NCBI GenBank assembly: GCA_009741485.1
Contig: CM019216.1
Location: 44,467,361 to 44,531,360 of the forward strand
Reading direction: 5' to 3'
Source: Malurus cyaneus samueli
Lineage: Eukaryota; Chordata; Aves; Passeriformes; Maluridae
Length of the DNA stretch: 64,000 nt
Below the pieces are notes generated by a model. That model did no database searches, was not told the origin of the DNA, and was given only the letters and a program-made list of their open reading frames with translations. The position numbers and the translations under genes are program-made. The stretch's first letter is position 1. Each line of letters begins with the position of its first letter. Below are positions 35,769-50,121 of the stretch, in pieces.

Positions 35769-38443
35769 TTAAGCCTTTTAGCAGCAATAGCTAGAGTTTA
35801 AGTCTAGAAAAAGCTGCTTGAGAAATGAGAAGGATACTATACAATAAGAAATTGCATTTAGCCTTTCTAAAGTCAATTGAATGCAAAGAAAAACTAATGC
35901 ATACAAATAGGCATTTATTTTATTACAGGATGACATGGCAAGGGTTAATGAGAAGATATCAGGCAAATTCAAATGCAAAATTAGGTCCACATTCTTACAA
36001 TGCCTTCATTTTAGGATTAGAAGACTTATCACTATTGTCTAGTCAAGAACAAGCTGTGTTTTGATTAAATATAAATACTAATGTCAGCAGAGGGATGATG
36101 TGTAATGGCAAACAACAGCAAAGTATTCAGATTATATATGGTCTAGAACAGATGTACTGCAAAGTAATGCTCAGCAGAAAACCTCAAAGTAACAGAAACC
36201 CTTTCTGGCCTTCAGGCCTATAAATCTATGACATGCTGATTGCATTATGCTCTTCTGTATTGTTCACCACGTGATTGTCCTACTTGATCAGCCTGCTCAT
36301 GCTTGATAATAAGAGCATTGTTCCATTTCACAGTTTCTCTGAGGTTTCCATCTCAGCTCCATACATTTGCCAGATCACTTCACGTTTTACACACTGCTCT
36401 GCTGTTCTGATCACCTTCTTGTCCAGAGATTCTACACTGTAAAATAATTTAGTAAAAAGTCTGTAGTTTAAAATACACCTCCTCGTGCACCCCAGTGTAA
36501 AGACAAGTAATTTCGATTTTTGAGCCAAGCAACAGGATATGATAATTTTACAGTGTGCTACACTTGAAGCCTGAAACATTGCTTATGTGAATATTGAAAG
36601 GTTCAGTCATCAACACAATGTATTTCTTGATTATTTATTAACTATTGTGTTTTCCATTCATTTTTCAACTCTATATTATGGTGAATTAAATTACCAGCCC
36701 TACCTTTTGCTGAAATTTTATTAGTACCAAGGTAAACATTTATTACTCAGATTAGGGTGAGGGTATTGGTGTTTGGCTTTAATTAGTGAATTGTTATTTC
36801 TCATGAGTAACAATGAGAACAAGCTATGGAAAACCAATGTGCTGCCTACCGTAAGACACTCCAAATGGTAAAAAACACTGTATAGAAGAGGAAAATTCCC
36901 TGGAGAAGTAAGACTGCAAGGTTAAATGCTTACATTTCTGTCTGTTTGTACTGTTTTTGTAAAATGGGATAGTTCACAAAGTACACTGATAAGAGATTCA
37001 GTATTAATTACATAATTTATCAAGATGGCTTTGGGAAACAAAGTCTTCATTCTGAGCAACATTATGTGCAATGCTCAACTCCCTTATCACAGCATTAGGT
37101 CACAAACTCTGTTATCCAAGCACTGCATCCAGATGGGATTTCTGTCTGCCCTAACTCAATACAGCCTGCCATGCAATCAGTGGGACTACTGCTGTTGACC
37201 TTAGCAAAAGTCAGACTAGAGTGGAAAAAGCAGATAGAAAAAGTATTGATTAATCAAGCCGTTTTTCCCAGGTGAGCTATGATACTACAAAAAGAATCAC
37301 AGCTGAAGGAGCTTCTTCCATTATACTGTGCTAGTCTTGCAGTGAGTCTTATGTTTATTCCAGTGAGGAAAAGATTTCAAGATGGTTTCTATTTTCTGGA
37401 TCACTAGGGAGACGCGCCTGTTCACTGAAGAAAGTACTGTCTTTCATATAAATTATAGAAGCTCTTTAATTTGAGCAATTTCTATATTTTCAGTTAAGCA
37501 GAGGGGGGAAAAAGTGCTTATTTTCTTTCAATTTACATGTCCCAAAACACAAACCATATCCTGATACAAGAGAGCTTCAAAACACATGTTTAAATCCCTC
37601 CCTGTTCAGAAGACTATTCAAGCAGAGCTCAAGCATATTGATGGTATTCTGAATCAAAGGTCTGAATCTGTTCTGCTTCCTGAATCATGTTCATTAGTGC
37701 CCAACACAAGCTTTTTCAATTAACCACAACTCATGTTGTTATCTTCTTTTCAAAATCTTGTATGTCATCCAGGCTACCTCTCTTATCTATGTGGTTCTTG
37801 CCATCTGCTGGCAGATATTTTGTTGTCAATTTAAAATGCACACATTACTTGAGGTTAATGAAACGTAATTAAGAAAAATGCTAAAAGCTGTATTAGTCAC
37901 AATCTTATATTACAAGCACATACGGGGTTTAAATGCTGTGAATCAAAAATTTTGAGAAATTTTATTCAAGCAATACTAGGATAAAAGCACTTCTTAAGTA
38001 CAGACTTAGCATAGTACAAATTCCATATTACCAGAGAAATTATTATAATTTAGCACCTAACCACTAGAAAAATTCTACAGTTGACAAAACAGTAGTAAAT
38101 CAATCACTTTACCGACAGATTATTGAATCTTAAGTTACTTAATTCCATACAAACAATACTGTATATACAAATACAAAATGGGTATTTCCCTTGTTGTGGG
38201 TGCTTTTTTATGTAACACAGGTGTCAAATGAATTCAGCTCATCTAGAAACAGGAAACTGTATAACATTTTAATTCAAAACACCAAAGAATACCTGGACCT
38301 AAATCTTTACCAATCTTCATGTTTAGGTGGATAAATTTTAAGAAAGACTGCATATATGGATAGGCTCTCTTTGCTACAGCATTTAAAAAGTAAAGGAACA
38401 TTCTTGCTAATATTTCATATTATTAACATTTAAGAATAATTCA

Positions 38444-39249
<806 letters not shown>

Positions 39250-39410
39250 CTTTAGGCATGGCTCTTTGAGCAGCACGCAGAGGCCATCACTGGTCTTGCT
39301 GTAATAGTCAACCAACTCATTCAGAGTTTTGAAAGTTTTCCGTTTGCTTAAGAAAAAGTTTCCATCCAGCCTTTTGATCCTGTAGTGCTTCACAGACGTA
39401 CCATCAAAAA
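39250..39410 (-). CDS. FRK: FRK exon: C-terminal half of SH2 domain
   Basis: This exon of 161 nt gives residues 41-94, from (V)[13 protein letters not shown] to [10 protein letters not shown]. The acceptor is TCTTTGTAG and the donor GTAAGG. The reading matches the second half of the FRK SH2 domain, including the strand with KHYRI and the segment [16 protein letters not shown]. Two basic clusters, RIKR at 51-54 and KRK at 62-64, correspond to the bipartite nuclear localisation signal described for mammalian RAK/FRK; that they work in this species is inference. The sequence appears one residue shorter than mammals between these clusters (LDGNFF against the longer mammalian LDEGGFF). It enters in phase 1 and leaves in phase 0. 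The next exon is only 632 bp away. Confidence 0.97.
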
Positions 39411-39839
39411 CTACAAAGATTTAAATACGTTAGGTATTAATGTATTAGGTGTCCAGGAATTATTGCAGCAGTACAATATAATTTGTGCCCAAAGCATCAT
39501 CAGGTTCCTAAATATATTTATGAGTACCTTAATATAAATTATTTTAGTTTCAAATATGTCAACCATAAAAAGTCTCTTTCAAACCAAAGCCCATTGTTCA
39601 GATAGCTTAATACATCTCATTTATTAGTTTTCAGCCATTTAGATTTGATGTAGAAGAGCTGAAGTAGAAGTACATAAATACATCTTCTGTGAGGCAGCTC
39701 ATGTTTTCCATCTTTGATGACACCAAAACTAGCCAAAAGCACCTATTTGGCAGAAAATCATTTATTCAGTTTTTAATATTCTTCATCCTTCTTTATTGTA
39801 GTATTACCATTCCAAATAGCAGCTGCTTGGCTAGCAGGC

Positions 39840-39863
39840 ATTTTAGAGGAAATTTTAGAGGAA
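39840..39863. repeat. 12-bp tandem duplication
   Basis: ATTTTAGAGGAA occurs twice head to tail. Local replication slippage is the simplest explanation. Confidence 0.9.
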
Positions 39864-40242
39864 ACATATTTACCCTACACATGGCTATGATTCTCTGCAA
39901 AGGACTCACATCTTCCAAGGGTTGTTTTTTTATTTTGTGCATGTTTGGAATACGCAAAAAACAGGCGAATAATTCTCCGTTTTAAGCAGTTGATTAATTC
40001 CTTTCCATTGAAATGTGATTTATTCTAATCTGTTGTGTCTTAATCAAGAAGAGCACTTCTCACCTCCTGTAGGTGGTGACATATATCACTGACATGTCAT
40101 GACACCCAAAGTGTCCCTCCCTATGACCATCGGAGAATTCCAGATGTGTCAGAAAAAAGGTTGTGACACTGCATGCTGGGGGTAGACCTGGACCAGCACC
40201 AGATCAGAGAGATACAAAAAAATGTATATAAGTCACACACAC

Positions 40243-40280
40243 AAAAAGAAAGAAAGGAAAAAAAGGAAAAAGGAGAAAAA
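40243..40280. repeat. Polypurine tract (38 bp)
   Basis: Only A and G for 38 bp, with AAAGAAAGGAAA and AAGGAAAAAGG units, just after a short ACACAC run. Low-complexity DNA. Confidence 0.85.
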
Positions 40281-42158
40281 TATTTGGAGACCAGTAGTTT
40301 AGAGATCTCCTTTACAAAGGAATATCAGTAGTTACAATAGCAGGCCTAGAATCATCAGAGAGGGCAGTTCAGCAGAGCTGAAAAGGTATTTAGACACTTC
40401 TGAGGGTGTCATTTACAAGACACTCCATTATTTAGGTATCACTGCCCATTGAAAATGGGCAGTAGAGAGTTTATATTATATACAGAAGGGTAACTAATTT
40501 AGCTCCTAAGAAGGCTACAGCTGTTAGCTCTAACATTAACAGTGCTCCACAATAAACCTAGCTGAGAGATTCTTTACACTGCTGGGATCTTGGCAATCAC
40601 TTCGGTTATAATAGAAGAATGCACGGTTACATATTGTATGTAGAAAAAATATTGAATTGATTGCATGAAGTTAACAAAGCTGATATGAAGATAATCTGTC
40701 TCACCATCTAAATGATGAAATCAAAGAGGTAATCTCTCCTTCCTTAAATAATATCATGGATGAGCAAATATTTTTGCACTGTACTGTGAGATTGCCATCA
40801 CAGACCACCAGAGTGCAGACAGGAGCTGTTCAAAATACTCCACCTCAGGTAGTATTTTTAGGGACCTGAGAATTTAAAATTCTGCATGAGGACAGGAATA
40901 AGAAAATTTGTAAGTAAAATCCATATTACAAAGATAAATACATCACACTTTTCAAATCAAATTTCTTTCATTTAACACCCATAATTGCTACTTTTTAGCT
41001 GTAAAATTCATGAATGTTTTTATGATGTATCATTTGGAAATGGAGCTGAAGCAAAATGAAGGGAAGAGTCATTCAGTAACAACAGACTGAACATGTAATG
41101 CCTTTTCCAAAGTTCACAGGAAAATTAATCCAAACAAATTAATTAGTCTTTATGATGCATCAAACAAAAGTTCCACAGGATGACTGTGTTAATCCAGTCG
41201 CAGTAGTAGTTTGACTAACTGCTTTATTTATTAGAAGTATTATAACTATTATTTGTGAAGTAGATAAAATTAATAATGCAAGAGCTTGTTTGAAGGATGT
41301 GTTCTAATTTCCTAAATGAGCCGTTTACAAAAGCCTTATGATTGACAGCATCCAGGTCAGGTGGTAATGTGTGTGGAGAAGCTGGAGAAAATTTCTGCAC
41401 TGATACTGCCTCATCTCGTGTTAAGTAGCTGAGATTAGTGCAGTATTTGACAGGGTTTTGTTTACTCATACCCCAGGGCTGAGTCTGGCTGTACATGTCC
41501 CACAGCACACACTTGCAGCTCTGCAGCATGGTGGGGCTCCTCATGTCACTCAGGAAAGAGATATCCATTACCCCTTCCAGTCATCTCTACATCCAAGCCA
41601 CACCACTAACCAGGACAGGATGGTAATCTCAGTTTCCAACAGCTTGATGGTAGTTAGATTTGAAGACTGCAGAGATTTTCTCCTCTATTCGTCTTTTCCA
41701 AAAGAATTACAGCTCCCCATTCGATTTCTACATGGTTTCAGTTTAGCAGAAGGATTATCCTCTCCCAGATATCCATCTTCACGTGATTGGGTTAAGCAGA
41801 AGTAGCATTTGCTACCCAAAGAATGTGAATAAAATGATTTACTATTCCTTCCCCAAGGCACACAAATTTATGGTGTCATCAGCAGAGTCAACACCTTCCC
41901 TGAGTGAATCATGGAGACACTAATGGGACATTACTGCCAAAAACGATGAGTCCCAACACGGCTCCTGTGAGCAGTCCTGCCCCAGCACTGGCCATGCAGC
42001 TCTGCCACCAGCACCTCTGCTCTGCCTCCCTGCCCAGGCTGGATGTGGGAGGAGAGTGACCCATGAGATCACTCTCACCGACACAGAACAGGTGCAGAGG
42101 CAGATCCAAAATCATCCTCTCACCACAGCCATGAATTTTCCAGTTCTATGAGTCTGCT

Positions 42159-42208
42159 GCTACCTGCTTTTCCTATGCGGGTCAGACAGCTACCTGCTTT
42201 TCCTATGC
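42159..42208. repeat. 20-bp direct repeat with 30-bp period
   Basis: GCTACCTGCTTTTCCTATGC is present exactly at 42159-42178 and again at 42189-42208, separated by GGGTCAGACA. A recent local duplication would explain the identity. Confidence 0.95.
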
Positions 42209-45200
42209 TGAAACTCAGTGTGGCCTAGAGGAAACCACACAATATTCTTTTTGAAGCATGGAAGAAATAGCTGAAGAAAACACAAACCATTTACATTGTT
42301 ATTTAATGCAATAAGTCTTTCAGATACCATTATTCAGTGACGGGCTAAGTAAAGAGCCTCCTGCTATCATTGGCAATGACACTCAATTAAGCTGAGCACA
42401 TCTAAATTATGGCTTTTAATTAAAAAGAAGCAATGTCTAAGATGGCACCAACATGTTTAAAATTTAATGCATTTCACACCAGATGCTGGAGTCATCAACA
42501 TAAAAATCTGTCGACAACATGTGCATTTTTAAAATGGGAAAAACTATTTTTAAAATGTCAAACGCTCTAAATTTATAGTAACACATCTCAGTGGCCTATC
42601 TGGCTTGATGAGCTTCCCATTTAACTATTCACAGATGATAAAAACCTTTCTGAATATGAATTTTTGTTTTTAAAAAAAAAAATTCTCTCTTGTTAAGGGG
42701 ATCATTTGTCTCCCTAATTAATATTAAATCTCACATATATCTCTTTGCCCACATGAAATCAAGCATGGAAGTCATAAAATCAGTTTATGAGTTCTTGGGT
42801 AAAAATTTCTCTTCCTTTCCAACTTCTTTTTTACCTAAATGGCACGCTGGACAAAGAATCAAAATATTTTCTCAAAGACCTTAAGTCTGAAAGCCAGGTT
42901 GTCACTCTTCTAGTCATTGTCATCTACTCTGCAATGAAACCAAAACATCAATAAAAGGTAGAGAAAAAGGCAATCAGAACTACAGAAGATGGGACTTTTG
43001 TGGCCTAATGTTTCTGGACTGAAAAAATTAGAAACAGAAATTAGGGACATATTCCAAAATATCAGGTTGAGACTTCCCCTCTGTCAATGTATCAGCTACC
43101 ACGGAGATAAAAGCCATTCTTCTTCTCAGCTTTAGTGTTTCAAAATTCCTACTGATGGCACAAATGGGAGAGAGGTAGGAAAACTGCCTTCTTCGTAGCA
43201 CCTGCTTAGCTAAACAACCTTCTTTCCTACTAATGCTTCCCACAATACAAACCTTTTCATCATTTTCTTCAGCATGCACTAGCTTTCCAAGTAATAGACA
43301 ATAAGTAATGAGATTATGGACATAAACCATCCAGACCACAATGGTTACTATTAGCCTGGAAGCACAAGAACTTGCACAATACCAACAGTTGCCATTCAGC
43401 TAAGCCAAATCAGTGAGCAGCAAATAATATTTAGCTATTCGGGGTGTTAAGGATAAGTTATGTTCAACTCTAACATAAGTGGCTAAAAAGATCTAGGAGC
43501 ACTGGGGAATGATGCCACTAGTAGCTTCTACAGATTGCTGCAGAGTTTTCCTCTTTCTTTGCCTAGAATAGCACAAATATTTAAAAATCTGAGATTATGC
43601 ATCTATTCATGCATACATGTTCAGAGGACAACCTGTTTGTGCATGAAGGAGATCTGGCTCCTGTAGCTGGAGCCTTGCCTCTGTCTATATTATGTTCTTC
43701 AGTTCCACTCTTACCTTCCTTAATCTTAGAAACCAGCATGAAACAAATCCACACTGTTGGTTTCATATCTTGCTTTAATCAATCATCATCAAACTTCCTG
43801 TTCCCAAATTAGCTTATACAAAAATGTAAAAAATGTCTACCACAAGCTTTCATAATTGAATCGAATATACTAAATCAGATAGAATAAATTTTCCATCCAA
43901 AATTTGCAAGGAGAAAACCAAACAGCAGCATCAAAGGATGATCTTATCCTACTGCAAATGCTGGCCTAATATTTATTTTCATTCTTTTGGGTTTTTCTCC
44001 AGAGTATCTCATAGTTTACCTAAGTTTAACTAAGATACTGACACTTTCCTCTTAAGGATGCAGGATAAATCTTCCATAAAAGGCTATAGTTGGAGAATAA
44101 TAAAAAGAAATTGCATTTCCACCCCTAGGTGCACAAGCAAAAAAAATTTCATTGATTAAAAGGTGCCATCATTAAGAAGATAGTAAGGGCTTGGTTTCCT
44201 TCCCTGCTTTATCACCACACTGTGATCAGTCTAGTCCAGTCCTTGGAGAAGCATTTCACTGATGGAGAACATTTGGAAGATGCTGAAATTATGTGACACA
44301 GCAATAAGTTGGCACATGGAGAGAAAGTATTTTGAAAGGTCTATGGCTGTCTATTACAGTCCTTTGGATGAAAGTGTGCACACAATGGGTCAGTCCTATC
44401 ACCACTCAGGAGCAGTCTGATTCCTTGCTGAAGGCAGCTTTCCTTTAAGTGCTTCATGGCAAGAACCAACTTCCTTGAGGGCAAACTGAAAACTATGGAG
44501 TGAACTCTCCCAGAACTGTAATTATCACATTTATTTCAATAAAGTTTCCTGTACTTCACATTTCTTTGTCTTGGCAATAGAAAGCATTCTTCCCATTACC
44601 ACAAGGCATTGCAGGTAAATACACTTCCCTTATAATTGGGAAAGTGAGACCAAGAATGTGTCAAAATTCATTAAGCTGTGTTTCTGTGTAATGTGCAAAG
44701 GTGAATAACACGTAATCATCCAGGAAAAAGAGGAATCAATATGAAAGAATCTGACTATGGACAAGAGGCCGCTCATTTTACTGACATAATTCTACCATGA
44801 CCACTCATAGTTTATCCACAAACATCAAAATATTTCCTGGTCTCTGTAATTAATACAGGTAGAATACATTCAAAAATTTGGGTGTGTAACCCTGTTGTCT
44901 CAAGGACACCATATCCCTGACTGCCAGTTGCATGACAGGTTTTATGGGACATATTCACAGAAAAAAAAACAATGAACAATCACATTTACTATCTAAAATG
45001 GCAAATATCTACAGCAGGAAAAAGCATTATGTACTCAGATGCGAGTGAGTAAAATTATTTACAAATAAGTGTCTTAGTTTAATAATCATAATCATAAATC
45101 TAATTTTTTACTCCTATTTACACTGAATTTTTCAATGGAACATGACTGATTCTAAAGTACAGCTTTGAATATCTTCCTGTGATTTTATTCCTGAAAACAA

Positions 45201-45592
45201 ATAAGTAGAAATCTAACAGAAATTTCCTTTTCTTAAATTGCAGATCTCTGACAACATGCTTTTATTTTTATTTTTGTTTTGTGTACTAATCAAAACAGTA
45301 GTGTACAACTGTAATGTACTTTTTTATGCTTTGATCATGAAAATACTATCTATTTTAAGGCAGCTAGAACACTGGAAATACTAAGCAGAAAAAGTTAATT
45401 TCTGTTTTGAGCATATTGATAAACAAAGTCTATGCAATATAAACTCAACTTACTTTTGCCAAGTTTTCTTTCTATATCCCCTGGGGGAAAAAATATTATT
45501 ATGAACTTAATTCCATTTTTATCCCCACAGTTTATTGTTCTCAAAGATCAAAAAGCCCAGATCACCTGAGAAATTTTTAAAACATTGCTTCA

Positions 45593-45817
<225 letters not shown>

Positions 45818-47090
45818 TTACCAAGAGATAATCTGTGCTATGTTAATTAAATGTCAATAGTGTGGGGGGAAAAAGCCAGTGAGAGCTACAGAACAAATTT
45901 ATTGGTCGAAAACACTGCTAACTCATTTGAGTGAAATCTGGATTTTATTGCTGATGAAAAGTCATATTGCTTTCAAGGCAACAAGCACTCAGAAGTGACA
46001 GACTGATCTCGTCCCAGAAAAAAATCACCAAGAAATTTTGCCAAGGCTACAGGGGCAGGAATTGATGCCAAGTCCATTAATGCAAGCTGAGCTATGTAGG
46101 GGTGCAGGTATGTGCTAGCATCCCAACATCCTAAAAGCCAAAGGATCTCTGAAACTGCAGAAGGGCTCTCAGACTCCAAGGTGAAAATCACTCTGCTTCC
46201 CCATTCCACTGCCACGTCAATACTCAAATGAATTACTGGCAATCTTTCAGCTTTGAGGCTGTTTGACAAACAAAACCAGCGTGTCCCTCAAGTCACTACA
46301 AACATCTCAACACCTGTGTTCTGTAAAAAACTACTCCAATCTATACCTTTTAAAACATTTTTCCTCTCTCACTGAACTCTGTAGTTCATAAAAGCTTGTT
46401 CAAGAAATTATTTTAATTTGCTCCTCTGAAGATAAGATTTAGCTCTCTTGCTGCTTTGTGCTGAGTTTAAATTAAACGGAAATAAGACAGAGATGAGTCA
46501 GCATTTTCAAATGGGGTGGTGTTCAGCTTCCTTCCAACAAACATGCAAAGCTCTTTTCAAGATTAGCTCCACCTCTCATTTGAAGCAAATGATGATAAAC
46601 AGGTATCAGAAATATGCCATATACTCATTGGAGAACTCATTTTAAATTAATCATATCTAAAACTATTATACAAACTTCAAATATAAATCAATGGACCACA
46701 GGAAAGTTGCCTACTCAGTTAACTATTTGATTTGTCAGTTACTAGTGAAAAGTAGAGGGAGTCATCAAAACACTATTTTAGTACCTACAGGGTTTGTAGT
46801 CATCAAGAGGAATGAGGAAGTAAATGAGAACACTGGGTGATACCATACCTGATCAAGCATCAGTCAGGGTACTGACAAATGGGTTTGTATTTACAAAGAG
46901 GAAATAAAAAGAGGGAAATACAGACAGCACTAAGCCACACTGAATATGCTTTGTTAACAGAAGAAATTTAAAGACAGTTTTTCCAGACCATATTCCTGTC
47001 CTCTGACTTGAAGATGATGTGGATGAAATAGGCTTTGATACATATTTGGCAAGCAAAGTAATCTCACTAGAAAACTGAAATGTGTTAGCA

Positions 47091-47154
47091 GTAATTTTAA
47101 TTAGTTAAATATGTTCATTAATTCAACTAATTAATTTAATTAATTCATTCATTA
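47091..47154. repeat. AT-rich patch with repeated TAATTA words
   Basis: Overlapping TTAATT, AATTAA and TAATTAAT words over about 64 bp, then ATTCATTCATTAG. Such words resemble homeodomain-binding cores but also arise in simple AT-rich sequence; no function is claimed. Confidence 0.6.
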
Positions 47155-49893
47155 GACTGTAGAAAACTAAGTAATCAATAAACATTCAAAGCCTTGAGTA
47201 AATGTCTTGTCAAAAGAATGAGAAGACAGAGTACAAATTCAACTGTATTCAAATCCCAAAGAATATCTCTCTGCCCTAAAAACTGATTTATAATCTTTCT
47301 GAAATCTCTAAATATACCTGCTCTGAGAATTACATGTGAAATCTAACAAACTCTATGAGGTGAAAAAAACCTGAATATTTTTCCCCTTGAATAATAAGAT
47401 ATCACTTAACAATGCTCAAAATGACAGATCTTTATAGAGTGTATAAGAAGAGGTGTTTAATTTTTTTGTCTCTTTTCTTCACAGATTACAAGAATTGCAT
47501 CTTTTCAAAATAATTTAATTTTCTACCAAACCCAAAAGAGTTTCCAATGCATTGTTATCAATACTGGATTTTATGGTTAGGATAATGAAAATATAGTCTT
47601 TGTGTGACTCAATATCTGAACAAATACTGTCAGTAACTCAAATTTCTAAAGCTGAAAACTTGAGTAGCAATACAATCTATGCAACTAGAGGAAATTGTTG
47701 GTTTATTTTGGAAATATAAATTTATATAGCATTATTCAGCATATGCAAAACCATATCTATAATATAAACCATGATTCGGGAAAATAATATGCACATAAGT
47801 GCACAGTGTTGAGGCATAAGTACCTGCTTCTCTGATTTCAAAACATTTCAACTTATATGCTAATTTTTATTAGGCTAGAAATACTGCACTTAAATCTGTA
47901 TGAAATTGCCATTAACTGTTATATGGAGGACATATAACATGTAGGTTCTGACTCCAGATAGGCTTAGCAGTTAAAACGATCCTAACTTGCAAAATAAGAT
48001 AATTAGAACAACAGTATTAGAGAAGGTAAGTGTAACTGAAGTTATTATGGAGGGTGAAAAGTGGACGCATATTGTGTATTACCTCATTTGCTGACTTTAT
48101 ATGATCTGATTAAAATGTTTCAGAAAAATGCAGAGAAAATTACTTTTAATAGCACTTGAATATTTGATTCTTAGTTCAAAGCCATTTGGTTTGCAATAAT
48201 AATTATACAGTACCAAAAGTAATATCGAACGTGAAAATACAATCTGCTAACTTCAAAGTAAATAATTTAATTTGTTATTCAGTTGTTTTTTTTTTTTTAC
48301 AGAAGCACATCTGAATTTAAAGTACTATGTTCAGTGTAATGGAGGTTTAAATTCCTTTTATAAAGCATGAAGAGCTTATTTCGATTTCTAGCAGTTGAAC
48401 TTATGCTTCAAAAGGTTTAATATTTTACCTCATCCACAAGTGTGTATCTTAGAGCGAAAAGTGCTCTAAAAAGTAATAATGAATCAAAGTAATTACTCAC
48501 CACAAGATATTGCTCTGCAGGATAGAAAGGTCAGACCAAAACAACACCTAATCCTTAATGAATCTATTCATGTTTTACAGCTCAAAGACAGATGAAGGTT
48601 TTAAAACAGAACACTTGCAAAACAAGAAGTACACATGAAGCACTATCCACTGCACAAGTAAAGTAACTTCTCTGACTTCAGTGCAGTGTATTGGCTTCAG
48701 ACAGTCCAGGAGAAGTTTGAAGCAGTAATTCTTACACTTTATCACTTGGAACTTCAGCTCACAGCCAGGTCACTTCAGGGCACGATTGTCAGTGCTGGAT
48801 CTGTAGATTACTAGGTACAGCACAAATGAGTGCATTCAGCATTAGGCACAATTTTCCATTTCCAGCAGGAGCTGTCTGCTTCTGGCTAGCACAGCAATAG
48901 TGCTCTTCTGCCAGTGACACCCAGGAATGTGCTTTCCTGGACAGGACTGAATCCAACATCCCAACTCCCTTTAAGTGTAGGACCCCAGATCTGGTTTGGG
49001 GGGATTGTTTCTAGCAGCTTCCTCAGAATCCCTTGCTTACACCATCATTCATAGCTATCAGGAATACATTCATTAAAAATTCCAAAGTACTTCCAGGTCA
49101 TTTCTGGCCAACACAGGTAGGAGAACTTTGGGGTCAGAAAACATGACCTTCATGTGGGTCCATAACTAACACAGATTAACAAACACATCACTTGCTGCAG
49201 ATGATGCTCAGTACCGGAATACCAGTGAAATTTGTTGTGGTTATTGGGAGCTGAGTGATCACATTCCTATTGGCCACCATTCCACTAGAATGTTCATGAT
49301 CACCGGATCACATCACCGATCATAGCAGGATTTGTCATGGCATCTTCCCTGATGTGACAGTATCACTGCTGTGACCTCCAAAGACCTTCTCCAAGCAAAG
49401 GAAAGCTTCTTCTAGCTGAATGCTGCTGTTTATACTTGAAGGGCAATGTTTTAAGAAAGAGAAATCATGTCACCTCACGCTCACTCCTGCCTACCTGTTC
49501 AGCCCAGGTTGAGTTAAAACAGAGTTATGAGTTCAAGGGAAGTTGGTAGTGCTACCTGGCTCCATTGCTGCCTTTGCTGAGAAGCTTTCTGTCCTCCGGG
49601 ATGCAATGCACTGCTCATCTCCATCTAAAAATCAAAGCCCCATTTACCTGGCTCTACTTTCTGTCCCCCATGTTTTGCTACCTAAAAATCCACTAAGATA
49701 AAAACAATCACTTCACTTTTGAGTGGTGAAGAATAACATGGGCCAAGAGCTAAAGCAAAGAAAAACGTGGAGACAAAGTTCTCCAATGCTACACCACCGG
49801 CAACATTTCCAGTGCCTGATAACATGCTTAGAAGAGGATAAAAGCCCCAATGGAAAAAACAAAATCCACTGAAAAAACGAATATCCCTCTAAC

Positions 49894-49922
<29 letters not shown>
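49894..49922. repeat. Poly(A) homopolymer, 29 bp
   Basis: An uninterrupted A run after CCCTCTAAC and before GGAGTATG. The Lys- and Phe-rich open frames across it are artefacts. Confidence 0.95.
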
Positions 49923-49924
<2 letters not shown>

Positions 49925-50097
49925 AGTATGCAAAATAAATTTCTTTCATTAATGCAAAATCCCCTTCTGATCAAATCACTGCAATACACTCATTCAAGGC
50001 AGACTGAAGACTTTACAGAACGTATCAACTAGTCTGGGAACTATAGGCTTATTCTATCCTGAAATAAACTCCATCAACTACTCAGAACAAACCACTG

Positions 50098-50121
50098 CCC
50101 CCCCCCCCAAAAAAAAAAAAA
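50098..50121. repeat. Poly(C)-poly(A) junction
   Basis: Eleven C bases followed directly by thirteen A bases, then GG. Simple sequence that is prone to length error in assembly. Confidence 0.9.

Noticed and set aside
35383..35787. Minus-strand open frame of 134 codons
   Set aside because: It lies within the CR1 3' fragment and is repeat-derived, with no intact CR1 protein.
40090..40115. Perfect 10-bp palindrome TGACATGTCA
   Set aside because: A single short palindrome in 64 kb is expected by chance.
45973..46269. Minus-strand open frame just upstream of the first visible FRK exon, considered as an SH3 exon
   Set aside because: It lacks the SH3 ALFDY-like and WW motifs and has no fitting phase-2 donor; it does not resemble FRK.
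49249..49330. Cluster of GATCA/TGATC inverted words
   Set aside because: Short, imperfect and common by chance; no hairpin RNA or binding array is supported.
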